Part shown: piece after piece, positions 15,547-26,060 of the stretch | Layout of the letters: every line of letters begins with the position of its first letter | Numbering within the stretch: position 1 is the first letter of the stretch | Assembly: GCA_020650975.1 (NCBI GenBank) | Contig: JAIPMN010000621.1 | Location: 1 to 64,000 of the forward strand | DNA from: Apostichopus californicus | Taxonomy: Eukaryota > Echinodermata > Holothuroidea > Aspidochirotida > Stichopodidae | DNA: 64,000 bases | Direction of reading: 5' to 3' | Notes under the pieces: generated by a model | What the model saw: the letters and a program-made list of their open reading frames with translations, nothing else | Database searches by the model: none | What the model was told of the DNA's origin: nothing | Translations under genes and position numbers: made by a program

Positions 15547-16041
15547 CAGTGGCTGAGCGTCCATACAGTCAGAGGGGTGGATGCCCCCCCCCCCCCNNNN
15601 NNNNNNNNNNNNNNNNNNNNNNNNNNNNNNNNNNNNNNNNNNNNNNNNNNNNNNNNNNNNNNNNNNNNNNNNNNNNNNNNNNNNNNNNNNNNNNNNNNNN
15701 NNNNNNNNNNNNNNNNNNNNNNNNNNNNNNNNNNNNNNNNNNNNNNNNNNNNNNNNNNNNNNNNNNNNNNNNNNNNNNNNNNNNNNNNNNNNNNNNNNNN
15801 NNNNNNNNNNNNNNNNNNNNNNNNNNNNNNNNNNNNNNNNNNNNNNNNNNNNNNNNNNNNNNNNNNNNNNNNNNNNNNNNNNNNNNNNNNNNNNNNNNNN
15901 NNNNNNNNNNNNNNNNNNNNNNNNNNNNNNNNNNNNNNNNNNNNNNNNNNNNNNNNNNNNNNNNNNNNNNNNNNNNNNNNNNNNNNNNNNNNNNNNNNNN
16001 NNNNNNNNNNNNNNNGACCAATACCCCTAGCTCCGCCACTG
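15547..16041 (+). mobile_element. hAT-type MITE, family A, copy 2, interrupted by an assembly gap
   Basis: The left end is CAGTGGCTGAGCGTCCATAC and the right end CTAGCTCCGCCACTG. Perfect 8-bp target duplications CTACCTCC lie at 15539-15546 and 16042-16049. Most of the interior is replaced by N (15597-16015), so its length and integrity are unknown. Orientation is the same as the copy at 22968. Confidence 0.85.
15597..16015. other. Assembly gap (419 N)
   Basis: The run of N starts directly after a C-run and lies wholly inside MITE family A copy 2. Comparison with the copy at 22968 predicts roughly 325 bp here, so the gap length is probably an estimate. Confidence 0.95.
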
Positions 16042-17644
16042 CTACCTCCCCCCCCCCCCCCACCTTTCGCGTATTTCCTCCTGTACCATGCTATTCCACC
16101 TGTCCCTTCCATCAACCAACAATAACTTTTGTGGGGTCTCTTACCAGAAATACGGTACTGTCTGTGTATAAAATTCGAAATACCAAAATCATGCCACCAG
16201 CGATATAGGCCTATTATTCTACTCTCTAAATTTAACTGTCGTTTGCTTGCTAACACCAATTTTATCTACTATTTAGCCCAACCAGTGAGAATAAATTAAA
16301 ATGCCTTTGATCCTAATCTTACCAAGATAGCAAATCGTCAGACGAAAGGGTGGTGTTGGTTTTCATTCTTTATTTTGCTTAAATATATCTCACTTTCTTT
16401 TCGTGAGAAAAAAAATTGTTGCTCTTTTTCTCTCGTTATAAGCGGAAGTTTACAGCATTCTCTGCAAAGTGGATTTTAGTTTGTGTTTGCTCGTAGAGTA
16501 GTGGCGTTCGCTGTATTCATTAATTTTATCAGCTTAGCAACTATATTTATTATGCATGACGTTTCTATTGTGGAAACCAGGGAACCAATCCTTTGGCGCT
16601 AAGCTCGATGTTAATATTTATTATTTCTTATTATTCGGTCTTCAACGAAATTTCATAACGCCCTCTACATTTATTCCAAAAGTGTTCACGAACGTCATTT
16701 ACCAAAGTAGTACGTTCTTCTAATGAGTAAACTTCCTCCTACACCATCTCGAAATAAACAGTTCAAGAGTAAGGAAGGGCGAAAATTAGGCTACTTGTAA
16801 AGTTTTCAAGTACGCATCGTTTATAGCTCAAACTAAGAAACAAAAAAGAAGGCAAAGACATTTTTGAAAACAAATAACAGACTACACTGCTCAGAAAACT
16901 TATTTGCTTCCTTCAAGACCTTGATAATGTGTCCTTCGGCTTCTTTCCAATGTAGGCCCTATCATCATCGCCGGTGACAGCATGGTTGTGGAGCAGCCAT
17001 GTTGCTTCCGGAAAGTAAACCATAAATAGAAATCATCGTTTAAAAATATGGTCAAAAAGATGATAAAACAAAATGTTTACTTGAGGACAAGATTTGTCGT
17101 TGCAAATGCTTGTAACCAAGTAAATGATTCAGTTTAGCTTTATTGCTATATGACCCCCTTGCAGCTACACAAGTATAAACTTTGGTGATATGCTATGCAC
17201 AATTTCTACAAAACAAAGCTGGACTCATATTACCCGTCCAACCTCACAGAGCCACTGCGATGACTCAGTTTAATTTTAACAAGGTAACTGTTGCTCTAGC
17301 GCCCCGTTTCGTCCACCTTAAACTCCTACTACAGAACTTGGAATTTATTAACCTTTATTATATCTACTATATCTAACTAAAATGTGTACATAAATCATAG
17401 TATGCAAACTAGCATTCGCCTTTTATCCACAAAGTCGGCCCACTTAATTTATTTTCGTATTCTAATGAAATTAAATAGAGGAATTTTCGTCAACTTCAGT
17501 GTAGCGATATTAATATGATACTATATTGAACATATACAATCTTCCCTTTCGGCAACAAACATTTCAGGTTCATTTTAAACTTTTACTTTGTAGATAGCGA
17601 TTCTCGTGTAAGGAGTAGGTACAAATTCTAGAACAGCTCATTAA

Positions 17645-17652
17645 TGACGTCA
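17645..17652. promoter_or_regulatory. CRE palindrome TGACGTCA
   Basis: This is a perfect 8-bp CREB/ATF site. It lies 125 bp before a strong splice donor (AAG|GTAAGTAA at 17777/17778), so it may mark the promoter of a + strand first exon. No TATA box or transcript data support this. Confidence 0.3.
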
Positions 17653-17777
17653 AAAATGTGCTCGTTCAGTTCACTACTCGAAGCAGAGGTTACAGTATTG
17701 TACGTTCTCCAGGAGAAAAACATGGATATCACGAAACCTTGTTTGTCCTTTTTCTGTGGAGGGGAATAACATTTAAG
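17653..17777 (+). other. Candidate first exon with strong donor
   Basis: An ATG at 17658 opens 40 codons that run to AAG and the donor GTAAGTAA at 17778. The peptide (MLVQFTTRSRGYSIV...) is not recognised. It could be a non-coding first exon, even of the kinase gene 38 kb downstream, which needs an upstream exon, or it could be chance. Confidence 0.2.
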
Positions 17778-19269
17778 GTAAGTAATGGACCAAATTTTAA
17801 TGAATCTCAACTTCAAATGTATAGTTTTAATAATTTCCGAAGTGTTAATCGGTTGCAGTAAATAATTCGCGATAAATTGTACATAGCTGCGATTACTTAC
17901 GTACAGTACTGTGTACAGCTGTGTACTTTAAATACATAGATTACACACTACGCCAGTTTAGTACAATAACCAATACGGTAATACTACAACAGTCTGTATT
18001 CATGCAGCAGGTGCCAATTCTGGCTTATATAAGTAGTATTTACAATGGCGATTAGGCTACTATGTTGTAATAAACAAAAGTACCAAATAAGCTGTTCATA
18101 AAATGTATTCATTTGATGGAAATTAGGAATACGGTTTGTTTGAATTAGGGTTAGTAATTGTTAAGCGGTGTACAGGATTAATAATATGGCATTGCAGTAG
18201 CCTCGGAAAGACATGTTACTATTGAAATTACTTAGGGTCAGACCAAAATAAATGTCAATAAGAAATTAAGTTGTAGGCATAAGTTCAAAACAACTCAAAA
18301 ATATATGTAGTATGCTACTTTCTGCATACATACGATATTTTATAGCTAAATTACCCCAATTTCTGAAAGGTGCTGAATGGTTTCCATGGTATGCTTAGCT
18401 AAGACTTGTGTGGTATGTAGGCTATCATATCTTCACATATCTTTATGCTTAGCTTTTCTAATCAATCCAAATTCCCAAGAATAGAAATGTGGGTTTATTG
18501 AAGGTATATTAGGTAGGTGCATAAAATTGTAGAAGTTTTTAGCGCATTCTGATAAGTAAAGTTACTCTACAAAATGTAACAAACTGAAATGGATCATAAC
18601 AAAAATTATTGAATGTAGGCTACCATTGCCATTTTTTTGTATTTTCACCAAATATGTACATTAGATCTAAAGGCCAAATATATCCAATACATTTTTTCTT
18701 CATTTATTTTCAATAATTGAACTTAAGTCAGTTTTGTGCTCCCTCCCCCCCCCCCCCACCCCATCATTTCATATCTCATTATCTTAATTTTCTGCAATGA
18801 GTTTTAAGCCAACTTGTTATAATTTGTTTGTTTGAAAGTCTTTTTAATGTTTAGACTTTTTCTGTTATTCTTTCTACATTACCTGTGTTTGCCATATTAT
18901 CATCACATAGTGGATTGTTAATATCTGCTGATAATTTTGGAACTTTGATATGCTGAGGTCTGTATATATGCTACAGTGCTACAGTTCTACTGACACGGAA
19001 ACTCACGTCAGTACAGTTGAGAATTATTTACCTTAACAATTGATTTAGAAATTCCAAAGTTCAAAAATCCCAGTTTATTTGACTTTGGTTTGTGTGCATC
19101 TATATCATGTGATGTTATTGACAGAACTTGTAATCACCGTTTAGATTTATTTAGTCTATATTCAGAATTCCGGGTTTACATTTTAATGAGCACTGTATTT
19201 TCTCGGCTGATGTACTATTTGAAGTAACATCATCTTTGTGTCAAGTGTTTTAACATCCGGTATGTACAG

Positions 19270-19612
19270 CAAGGGCGTAGGAACCGGTGGGGCTGGGGGG
19301 GCGCCAGCCCCCCCAGTGAAAAATATGGTGGGGCGGAAGTATCATTCCGCCCCCCCGCTCCGCAAGTCAGAAAACCCCTTTTTCATTTCCAAATGAGAAA
19401 AAAATCTCATTTGGAGCACCAAATTGCATCTAAGGCCAGGTGAAAATGCAAAATTATTTACAAAATGGAATGGGTGTTGAAGTGTGCTATATTGCACCAA
19501 ATTGCATCTGAGGCAACCTGGAAATGCAAAAAAAATCCAAAAAAAGACCCCTCCCCCAGGCCGGCCATCAGTCTTCGGCCCCCCCACTCAAAAGTACTTT
19601 CCTACGCCACTG
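19270..19612. mobile_element. hAT-type MITE, family C (complete)
   Basis: The 343-bp element starts CAAGGGCGTAGGAA and ends TTTCCTACGCCACTG, with perfect 8-bp target duplications ATGTACAG at 19262-19269 and 19613-19620. A 10-bp G7/C7 hairpin lies at 19293-19316 (loop GCCA). Inside, the word CACCAAATTGCATCT occurs twice about 80 bp apart, once near 19420 and once near 19497. It is non-coding. Confidence 0.92.
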
Positions 19613-19676
19613 ATGTACAGTAGCTTCAATGTTTGAGGGACACTAAAACTTGTTAATAGTTTTTTATGGAACTTTA

Positions 19677-19742
19677 TTCAGCCCCGGAAGAAGATCCTGC
19701 TAGGATCGAAACGTCAGGCCCACTTACTTTTACACATAATAT
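19677..19742 (+). repeat. Dispersed 66-bp motif with GATCCT/AGGATC hairpin, copy 1
   Basis: The segment holds AGATCCTGCTAGGATC followed by GAAACGTCAGGCC and ACTTACTTTTACACA. It matches the minus strand of 31354-31419 with about six differences in 66. The CTGAAGA...GAAAC arrangement of a hammerhead-type core is altered here to CGGAAGA. It begins 57 bp after the flank of MITE family C. Confidence 0.75.
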
Positions 19743-20995
19743 TATGTATGTGTCTTTAATGCGAAAGACCTGTTCCTTTCATCAAACATAAAAGCTAAAT
19801 CATTAAATAATATAAGATACAAGAAAACAAAGTAGAAAAAAATTGTTTGAAAGGATGTAATCAATATTACTTGGGAGAAATTGTTTAATTCAGATGACAG
19901 TTATTTTTCTGAGGCGGGTGGGTATGTGGGGGGGGGGGGAGGGGGACAGGAACGGGTAGGCTGTGTAAAATGATATTGTAGAGATCAGTAACAATATTAG
20001 TTTTAGACATCTCTACTCTAAACAATTTAAAAAAAATGATTATTTTTAATTTCATATCGTTACCGTATCATGTCTGTAATCTTCCTCTCCCTACCAAATC
20101 CTAAATCTTTCATTAAATGTTTATCTTTAATAATTGTTCTTGTATTGTTGTATTGTTCATGACGACAAGGGCCTTGACATGAAGTCAACAATATTCTTGT
20201 TGTTTAAATGATCAGTGAGACTGTGACTTAATTTCAATCATCTCTCTATCTAAAATTGTGGATCTTGTTGGCATATATTGAAGGCAATATTTTGTGGCAT
20301 TTTAATCTCCTTAAAATTTCCAACCATTTTAAATTCCTATGAGCAGTGAGCCACAAAAAGAGATACCTACAGTAGCTGCACATGATAACTTTATGAAATA
20401 TAAAAGTTTGAAAAAAATTGACTTTAATTATGTTTTGCAAATGTTAGATGTTTATATTGCCCAATTGCATTATAGCACTTGCTCTATTTAAGTTATCAGC
20501 AGGCTAGTACAGTTTTTAATGTGACTTGTAATTGTACTACATACCTGTCCTTGATATATTTAAGTATGGCAGCAGTTTTAGCAAAACATGTGTTCTACTG
20601 TACAGTAATTAAATTTGCTGTATCAATTATGCTTGAAAACTTATGTATTCAACTTAAATATATGTGAAATTGGAGTCCATAATGATGAGGAAACTTTAAG
20701 TTGTCTTAGATATAACATGTTTAAACTGTGTCCTATTATTGTATCCAATCAACAGTAACAATGAATCTAATGAGGTGATAGGCCTGCTACTGCAGAGTAT
20801 ACTATACAAAGCATGATTGTAACTTGTGTTTGTGTGTAGAACTAATCATACCAGCTTTTGTAAGGTCAAATAAGGTCACATATTGTGTATTTCAGAAGAA
20901 TAGTGGCACGCACCGAAGTTGTCATGTACTTGATGTACAGATTGACCCACAATTAGCGTCGTCGATGTTACTTCTTCCTCTCAGGCCGAATACCT
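19743..20995. other. Gene-less stretch
   Basis: AT-rich DNA with a G-run at about 19929-19945. Nothing else is supported. Confidence 0.5.
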
Positions 20996-21145
20996 TCAGA
21001 TCGTTAACGGCTCTTTGAGATAACTCATAAAGCGGTTTCTCCTGACAGCCTTGTTGTAGGCATCTCGATGATGATCTCTGTTCTTGCTCACAGGGTACAG
21101 TCCATCTTCTTCCTCCTCCTCCTCCAGCAGCTCAGTAATAGTGAC
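20996..21145 (-). CDS. Candidate terminal coding exon, unrecognised protein
   Basis: On the minus strand an open frame of 49 codons ends at a TGA (20996-20998). It reads VTITELL, a run of six Glu, then DGLYPVSKNRDHHRDAYNKA and VRRNRFMSYLKEPLTI. In the 36 codons after the acidic run 20 end in G or C, well above the AT-rich background and like the two known genes. AG dinucleotides at 21131-21132 could be the acceptor. There is no start codon upstream in frame, so it would be the last exon of a minus-strand gene. I do not recognise the protein. Short length and the GAG microsatellite are arguments against. Confidence 0.35.
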   Translation of the reverse strand, partial: VTITELLEEEEEEDGLYPVSKNRDHHRDAYNKAVRRNRFMSYLKEPLTI

Positions 21146-22959
21146 TCAGTATGAGAGGTCATCACATGGTTTCCATTAAGACAACTGAGGATAGCTCATG
21201 TAAATTCACACCGCTGCATTATATTACATTGCAGCAGCTATCAACGTTCTACTGCAGCTGTCCGAAATGTTTTGTTTGCTTCCTCTCTCGGCTCGCGCTG
21301 CGGCTCGGAATGAAATCCTTGGAATAGATCAGTAACATGAGCGTGATGTTCAACACCTCGCGCATATTTCAACGACATTAAGCCCCAACAGAGTGCATAC
21401 ACTGTACGGTATTAAAGTTAGCTTTCTTTCATCTCTGTCAGTTGTCAGAGACTGAGTTTCACAGTTACATCCATATGCAATCATCTAGATATATCCATGA
21501 AGGATTTAATGCATCTCTAGAATTCCAACAATATTTTTGCATCATTGTGAAGTCATGACAGTATACCAAGGATATCTGCTATACATTAGTATCATGTAGT
21601 TGCATTTAGTCTTTACAAGCAGACTTGATGCGATGACCTAATTTTCTAGTGTTTATCCATTGAAAATGATCATGGCGGTATTAAGAAAAGGCAGAACATA
21701 CCACAAAGTAATTCAGTTTCAACCTTGGGGAATTTTTTCCAATTTTTTAACATTTTATTTCAAAGCTAGGGTGGATGCCAAAAAGAAAACACTCACTTAG
21801 TGGTATAGGTCAATCGTTGACGAGTTAAGGTCAATCTTAGATTGTTTGCATAAATTAACATAAATTAGTTCTTCTTAATGGTGGTGCCACTCAGTTGTTG
21901 TATTTTACTGTAACTTACTTTTTGCTTAAAATGTATCAACTCTGACTTTATTATCAACTGACAAAGGTTTCAGTTCTATAAGATTGTAAACACCTTCTAA
22001 TGTTCTGATTGTAAAAACACTGATATGCGTTGCCATCAATTCAATTGTGTCTGCAACGATGTGACCATTTTGTATTACACATTCTGTTATGCCCCATGAG
22101 ACAGGTTATTCTTTATGACGTACATGTTGTATATAACTGCACAGTCCAACTAGTTCTTTTGTATCAATGTAATACTGTAGTTTACCATACAAGCCGCTTC
22201 AGTGGTAATATGACTGGTCACTTTCAGAGATTATTCTATCGTCATGGAAACATCCTTGATCTATAATCATGTAATCAGAGAATATATGGAAAATTTAAGA
22301 GATATACTGTGGTTGTACAGCACACTTAATTTGAAGCCCAAGATTTTTATTTCCTCGCCAATTTTACAATACAGCTCGTAACATTTTTAAACTTTTCTTC
22401 ATTTCAAGGGATTATATTAGGAAAAGGAAAGAAAAAACTATGGTTGGTTTTGAATAGATCTGTTGATTTGGGCTTTCTTGTGAGTGACGTTTGTCTGATA
22501 TTAATAGTAAAGCATACAAACTTCTCTAGAAGCTACAATTTTTTTCCCAGAACCAAACTTGATTGTGTGAACTCTTGGCCAATTTGAACTAGATTTATGA
22601 GTGATATGATATATATATATAGAGGAGTGATATATATAGGGAAGGAGGGGTGGAAAGGGCCAGGAATGGTGTAATAGTATGATTATAAAATTGCAATCAT
22701 ATTCGATCACTACTAAGTGTGCATGGTAAACTTGTGACAAAGTCTAAAGATCATGCAGAATAGGTTGGATTATGTCTACAATGAACATATTTTGTAATCA
22801 GTACACTTGAGAAAGGGTTGATGAGGTAAATAACAACAACTGCATAGTGCAAACTATTATTAATTATTAAAAATATAGTTTGTCTTGAGGTTTGATGCTG
22901 TACTGTGGAGAGTATTAATAGTGATGATCTCGTTGTCAAAGGTTACATCACTGGAGCTG
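21146..22959. other. Gene-less stretch
   Basis: A CpG-rich patch with CTCGGCTCGCGCTGCGGCTC near 21287-21306 lies just upstream (minus strand) of the candidate terminal exon. An AT microsatellite lies at about 22608-22637. No other structure is seen. Confidence 0.45.
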
Positions 22960-22967
22960 GTCTGAAG

Positions 22968-23360
22968 CAGTAGCGGAGCGTCCATACAGTCAGGGGGGGC
23001 GGATGCCCCCCCTGACGGACTCAAATGGACTGCTGGCGCCCTTTTCAGCTTTTTACCACTTTTTACTTATTTGCGATTATTGACTTTTTTATTGCGCTCT
23101 CATCTACCTATTGACATTTGTCACATTTTGTTGGTGTAATTTTCTGACAAAATGGCGATAACACCTATTTATTCTTCGTTTATCTGCAAATTAGCAAGGC
23201 CCGGAAAGGGTCATTTCCGGCGATCTAGAGTGTATCTTTACTCAAAAAATTTCTGTACGCTCCGCGCCAACCAATGGTGGCGCTCCGCTTAGATAGTGTC
23301 GAAAGCGCCCCTACATACCATTCTCGCCCCCCCCGACCAATACCCCCAGCTCCGCCACTG
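22968..23360 (+). mobile_element. hAT-type MITE, family A, copy 3 (complete)
   Basis: The 393-bp element starts CAGTAGCGGAGCG and ends AGCTCCGCCACTG, with perfect 8-bp target duplications GTCTGAAG at 22960-22967 and 23361-23368. A perfect 12-bp hairpin (22989-23000 with 23005-23016, loop GGAT) made of G7/C7 lies near the left end. The 8-bp duplication and the CAGNGGCG-type ends are hallmarks of the hAT superfamily. Confidence 0.93.
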
Positions 23361-23368
23361 GTCTGAAG

Positions 23369-25664
23369 TGGCTGTTGTACACTGCTTCACATGGAGATTG
23401 AAGGATAGCAGAAGTGATACACTCAATGCTCTTACTAGTGATGTCATCCGGGCTAAATATTTTATTACCTAATCACAAAACTGCATTTTAAGACTTAACT
23501 GCAAGAATTTACCTTTACTTCCATTTAAATTTCCTCTCAAGATTTATATTTTATAAGTGAACAATTTAATTTATATTTATTTTGTGAAGCAGATTTGACA
23601 TCTCAGAACTTTGTTTCTTATGAAATCCTATGGTTCCCTACACAAAAACTGCTGATTGTCTTTGCACACTTGTATACAGTAGCAATTTAACCATTGTGCA
23701 TAGAATGTTGCTATGCGATAGTGGATAAATTATTCCCTGTATTCAATTCAAGATGTAACTGGAGGATTGGCTTAATATTTGAGGTTGTTTGGAAACATGA
23801 GTCAGTTTTGTTTGGCTTAGTAAACCTAGTAAGACATATACTGTATAACTGTAAAGTAAACATAATTAAAGCTGGTGTCAGGTATCAAAAATTTGCCAAA
23901 ATGTAAAAGCATATTTTTGTGTCTGTGATACATTGTAACATTTCACAACTATTTAGTACTGTACATTAAAATGCAGGACACATCTTGTTAGATACTTTCT
24001 CGCTCTTGAAGGGGAAAAAAAGAAAGAAGATAAAAAAGAGACCTAAACCAAAAATTACAGAATGTTGAAAGATAAGAATTACAGATCATTGAACTATTGT
24101 ACATAAATGCACACATGTAAAGTTGTTTAAATATATGCAAATCTTATTACCCTTGCCCACTTATCGGAGCACTCGAAACTGTGTACTGCCTGATCGAGAG
24201 TGGATCTTGTTTTCTCATTAACCCAATTTTAAATTAAACATTTGAAGCAAGCCCTCTCCTCTCTTTCTCATCACCTTATTCCCCGTGGTAATCCATCAGA
24301 GTACTTCAAGTGTATGACAGAGGAAAATGAACAGTGTGAAAGCGGACTCCAAAGTTTAATTTTGAGGCGAAATAACTGCACCATATCTGTCAGTGTGTGT
24401 GATCGTGATGGACTTACTGTAGTATGTACAAGTCTGATATAACAAAAATATATATGTATTATGTATATAGGCATAAGATCTGTGTCAAATGGCTATAGTG
24501 GTACAGTCCATATCTGGAAATACCATTTTGGATGAGGTATGGCATATATGTGGCAAGTTTGTCATTCATACTTGGCATTAAAATGTTTGTTGCTATCCCA
24601 AAAGTTCTCAGCCAATTTTTTTTTTTTTAACTGATATGAATTCACAAATACCAAGTGTAAGAGTTGATGCCCAAAAAGGGATTCAAAACGAGCACAAAAT
24701 CGCTGATGAGGAGTAAATCGATAATTTGGTATTTTATTGTGATATGCCGTAGACACCATATTTTTTAGCAAATTTAATGATTTCAGCTAAATGAGTACAA
24801 AAGTTTTAAATTATGAGTATGCGAGAGTAACAAAAGACTAAACATGTACAGTATGTACCTTCAGTGTTTATGGCCGACTTAAAAATTCTTTTCAAATGTT
24901 ACTCACATATGGGTGTAAAGCATATGAAGGATCTATGTAACCATGACGATATCAAATTTCTGGCAGTCGTTCATCCAATGTGAGGGGGTAACTTAACAGC
25001 AAAATACAATGTAAGCAACATGACCGCTTTCTACACTGTAATGTACAACAGGACCACGTTTTATTATATTAACGATACACAGCATATTATGGAGACAACA
25101 GAAAAATTGTAACAGCAACACTAACCAAATCTACAGTAAGATTAACACAGGTACATATTATATGAGAAAGACAAAAAAATTGAAACAAACATATTTTACT
25201 TTTTCATATTCTTGAGTACATCCACTGTAACAGCTGTTCTCTTTTTTCCCCGCCATTTGCTAATAATCAGCTTTGCTCTAGTAATGGGATTGAATCGTGC
25301 AAATAAAGCCTGTCCAATTGACACCCCCAGGTGGAGAGAGCATTTTATGTACAGTATCTCTCTCATTGGTCGGAGTTAACTACGATATTCTCTCCTTCCA
25401 CCAGTCATCTGTTTTAGCTGACTGCAAATTTCATCCCCGTTTAAATTTGAACCCTCCGGGCATTTTTTGTAAACTTGTACTATGGGAATGCTTCAGCAAC
25501 ACCATAAAGTTACAAAGACAAAAAGAGTAAAACAAAAGCAAAGAAAGGGGAGCAAAATGAAAATGGAAGAAGAATAAAGAAAATCAAAAGAGATGATTAG
25601 AGTTCAAGTAACGGCTCTATACCTCCAAAACAGCCTCATCATAAAATGTGAGCAAGGTTATATC
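23369..25664. other. Gene-less stretch
   Basis: AT-rich DNA with no repeat or exon that I can support. Confidence 0.45.
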
Positions 25665-26060
25665 TCATTCTTCGGGAATTATTTGGTCTCGACAAAAACA
25701 TTCTGCATTTTCTTGCCTGTTGTCTGAGAGAACATTTTGCACTGGTCCATTGACGGTCTGGTTGAAGGAGTAGAAAGTACTTGAACCATTCCAGAAGTGG
25801 CCCCGAAGATACGTTCCGTTAATATAAAGCCGAAAAGCCCCGCGTCTCTTCCTTCCGTGGAGACAAGTTGGTGACACAAAGATGGGGCTAAACATTAAAT
25901 TGTCCTCATAATCAAATTCTCGACATCGTTTCAGGTCTACTGGGTCAGAAGAATTCTGTCTCTCTTGATCGTATTTAGCTCGTGGCAGAACCAAAATCCA
26001 AAATAAGATTTCTGGAGATGGTTTTCGTGGATAAAAAAAATGGTACGCAAGATTGGGCAA
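25665..26060 (-). CDS. Unrecognised 131-codon open frame, possible coding exon
   Basis: This is the longest gap-free open frame in the window outside known exons. Its second half (from SPTCLHGRKRRGAF) uses many C- or G-ending codons, unlike its surroundings, and has four possible N-glycosylation sites (NSS, NGT, NGS, NQT) and several Cys (TCL, ECFC). There is no signal peptide or domain that I recognise. The frame is closed by TGA, so it would be a terminal exon or a single-exon gene. It could also be part of an old element or a chance open frame. Confidence 0.3.
   Translation of the reverse strand: MPNLAYHFFYPRKPSPEILFWILVLPRAKYDQERQNSSDPVDLKRCREFDYEDNLMFSPIFVSPTCLHGRKRRGAFRLYINGTYLRGHFWNGSSTFYSFNQTVNGPVQNVLSDNRQENAECFCRDQIIPEE

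Larger units (their letters stand above)
16050..19261. other. Gene-less stretch between MITE A copy 2 and MITE C
   Basis: Apart from the CRE/donor segment and a C-run at about 18746-18760, nothing specific is seen. Open frames are short. Confidence 0.5.

Noticed and set aside
15519-16259. Open frames of 149-241 codons over the N gap
   Set aside because: They are open only because N codons cannot be stops; the segment is a MITE with a gap.
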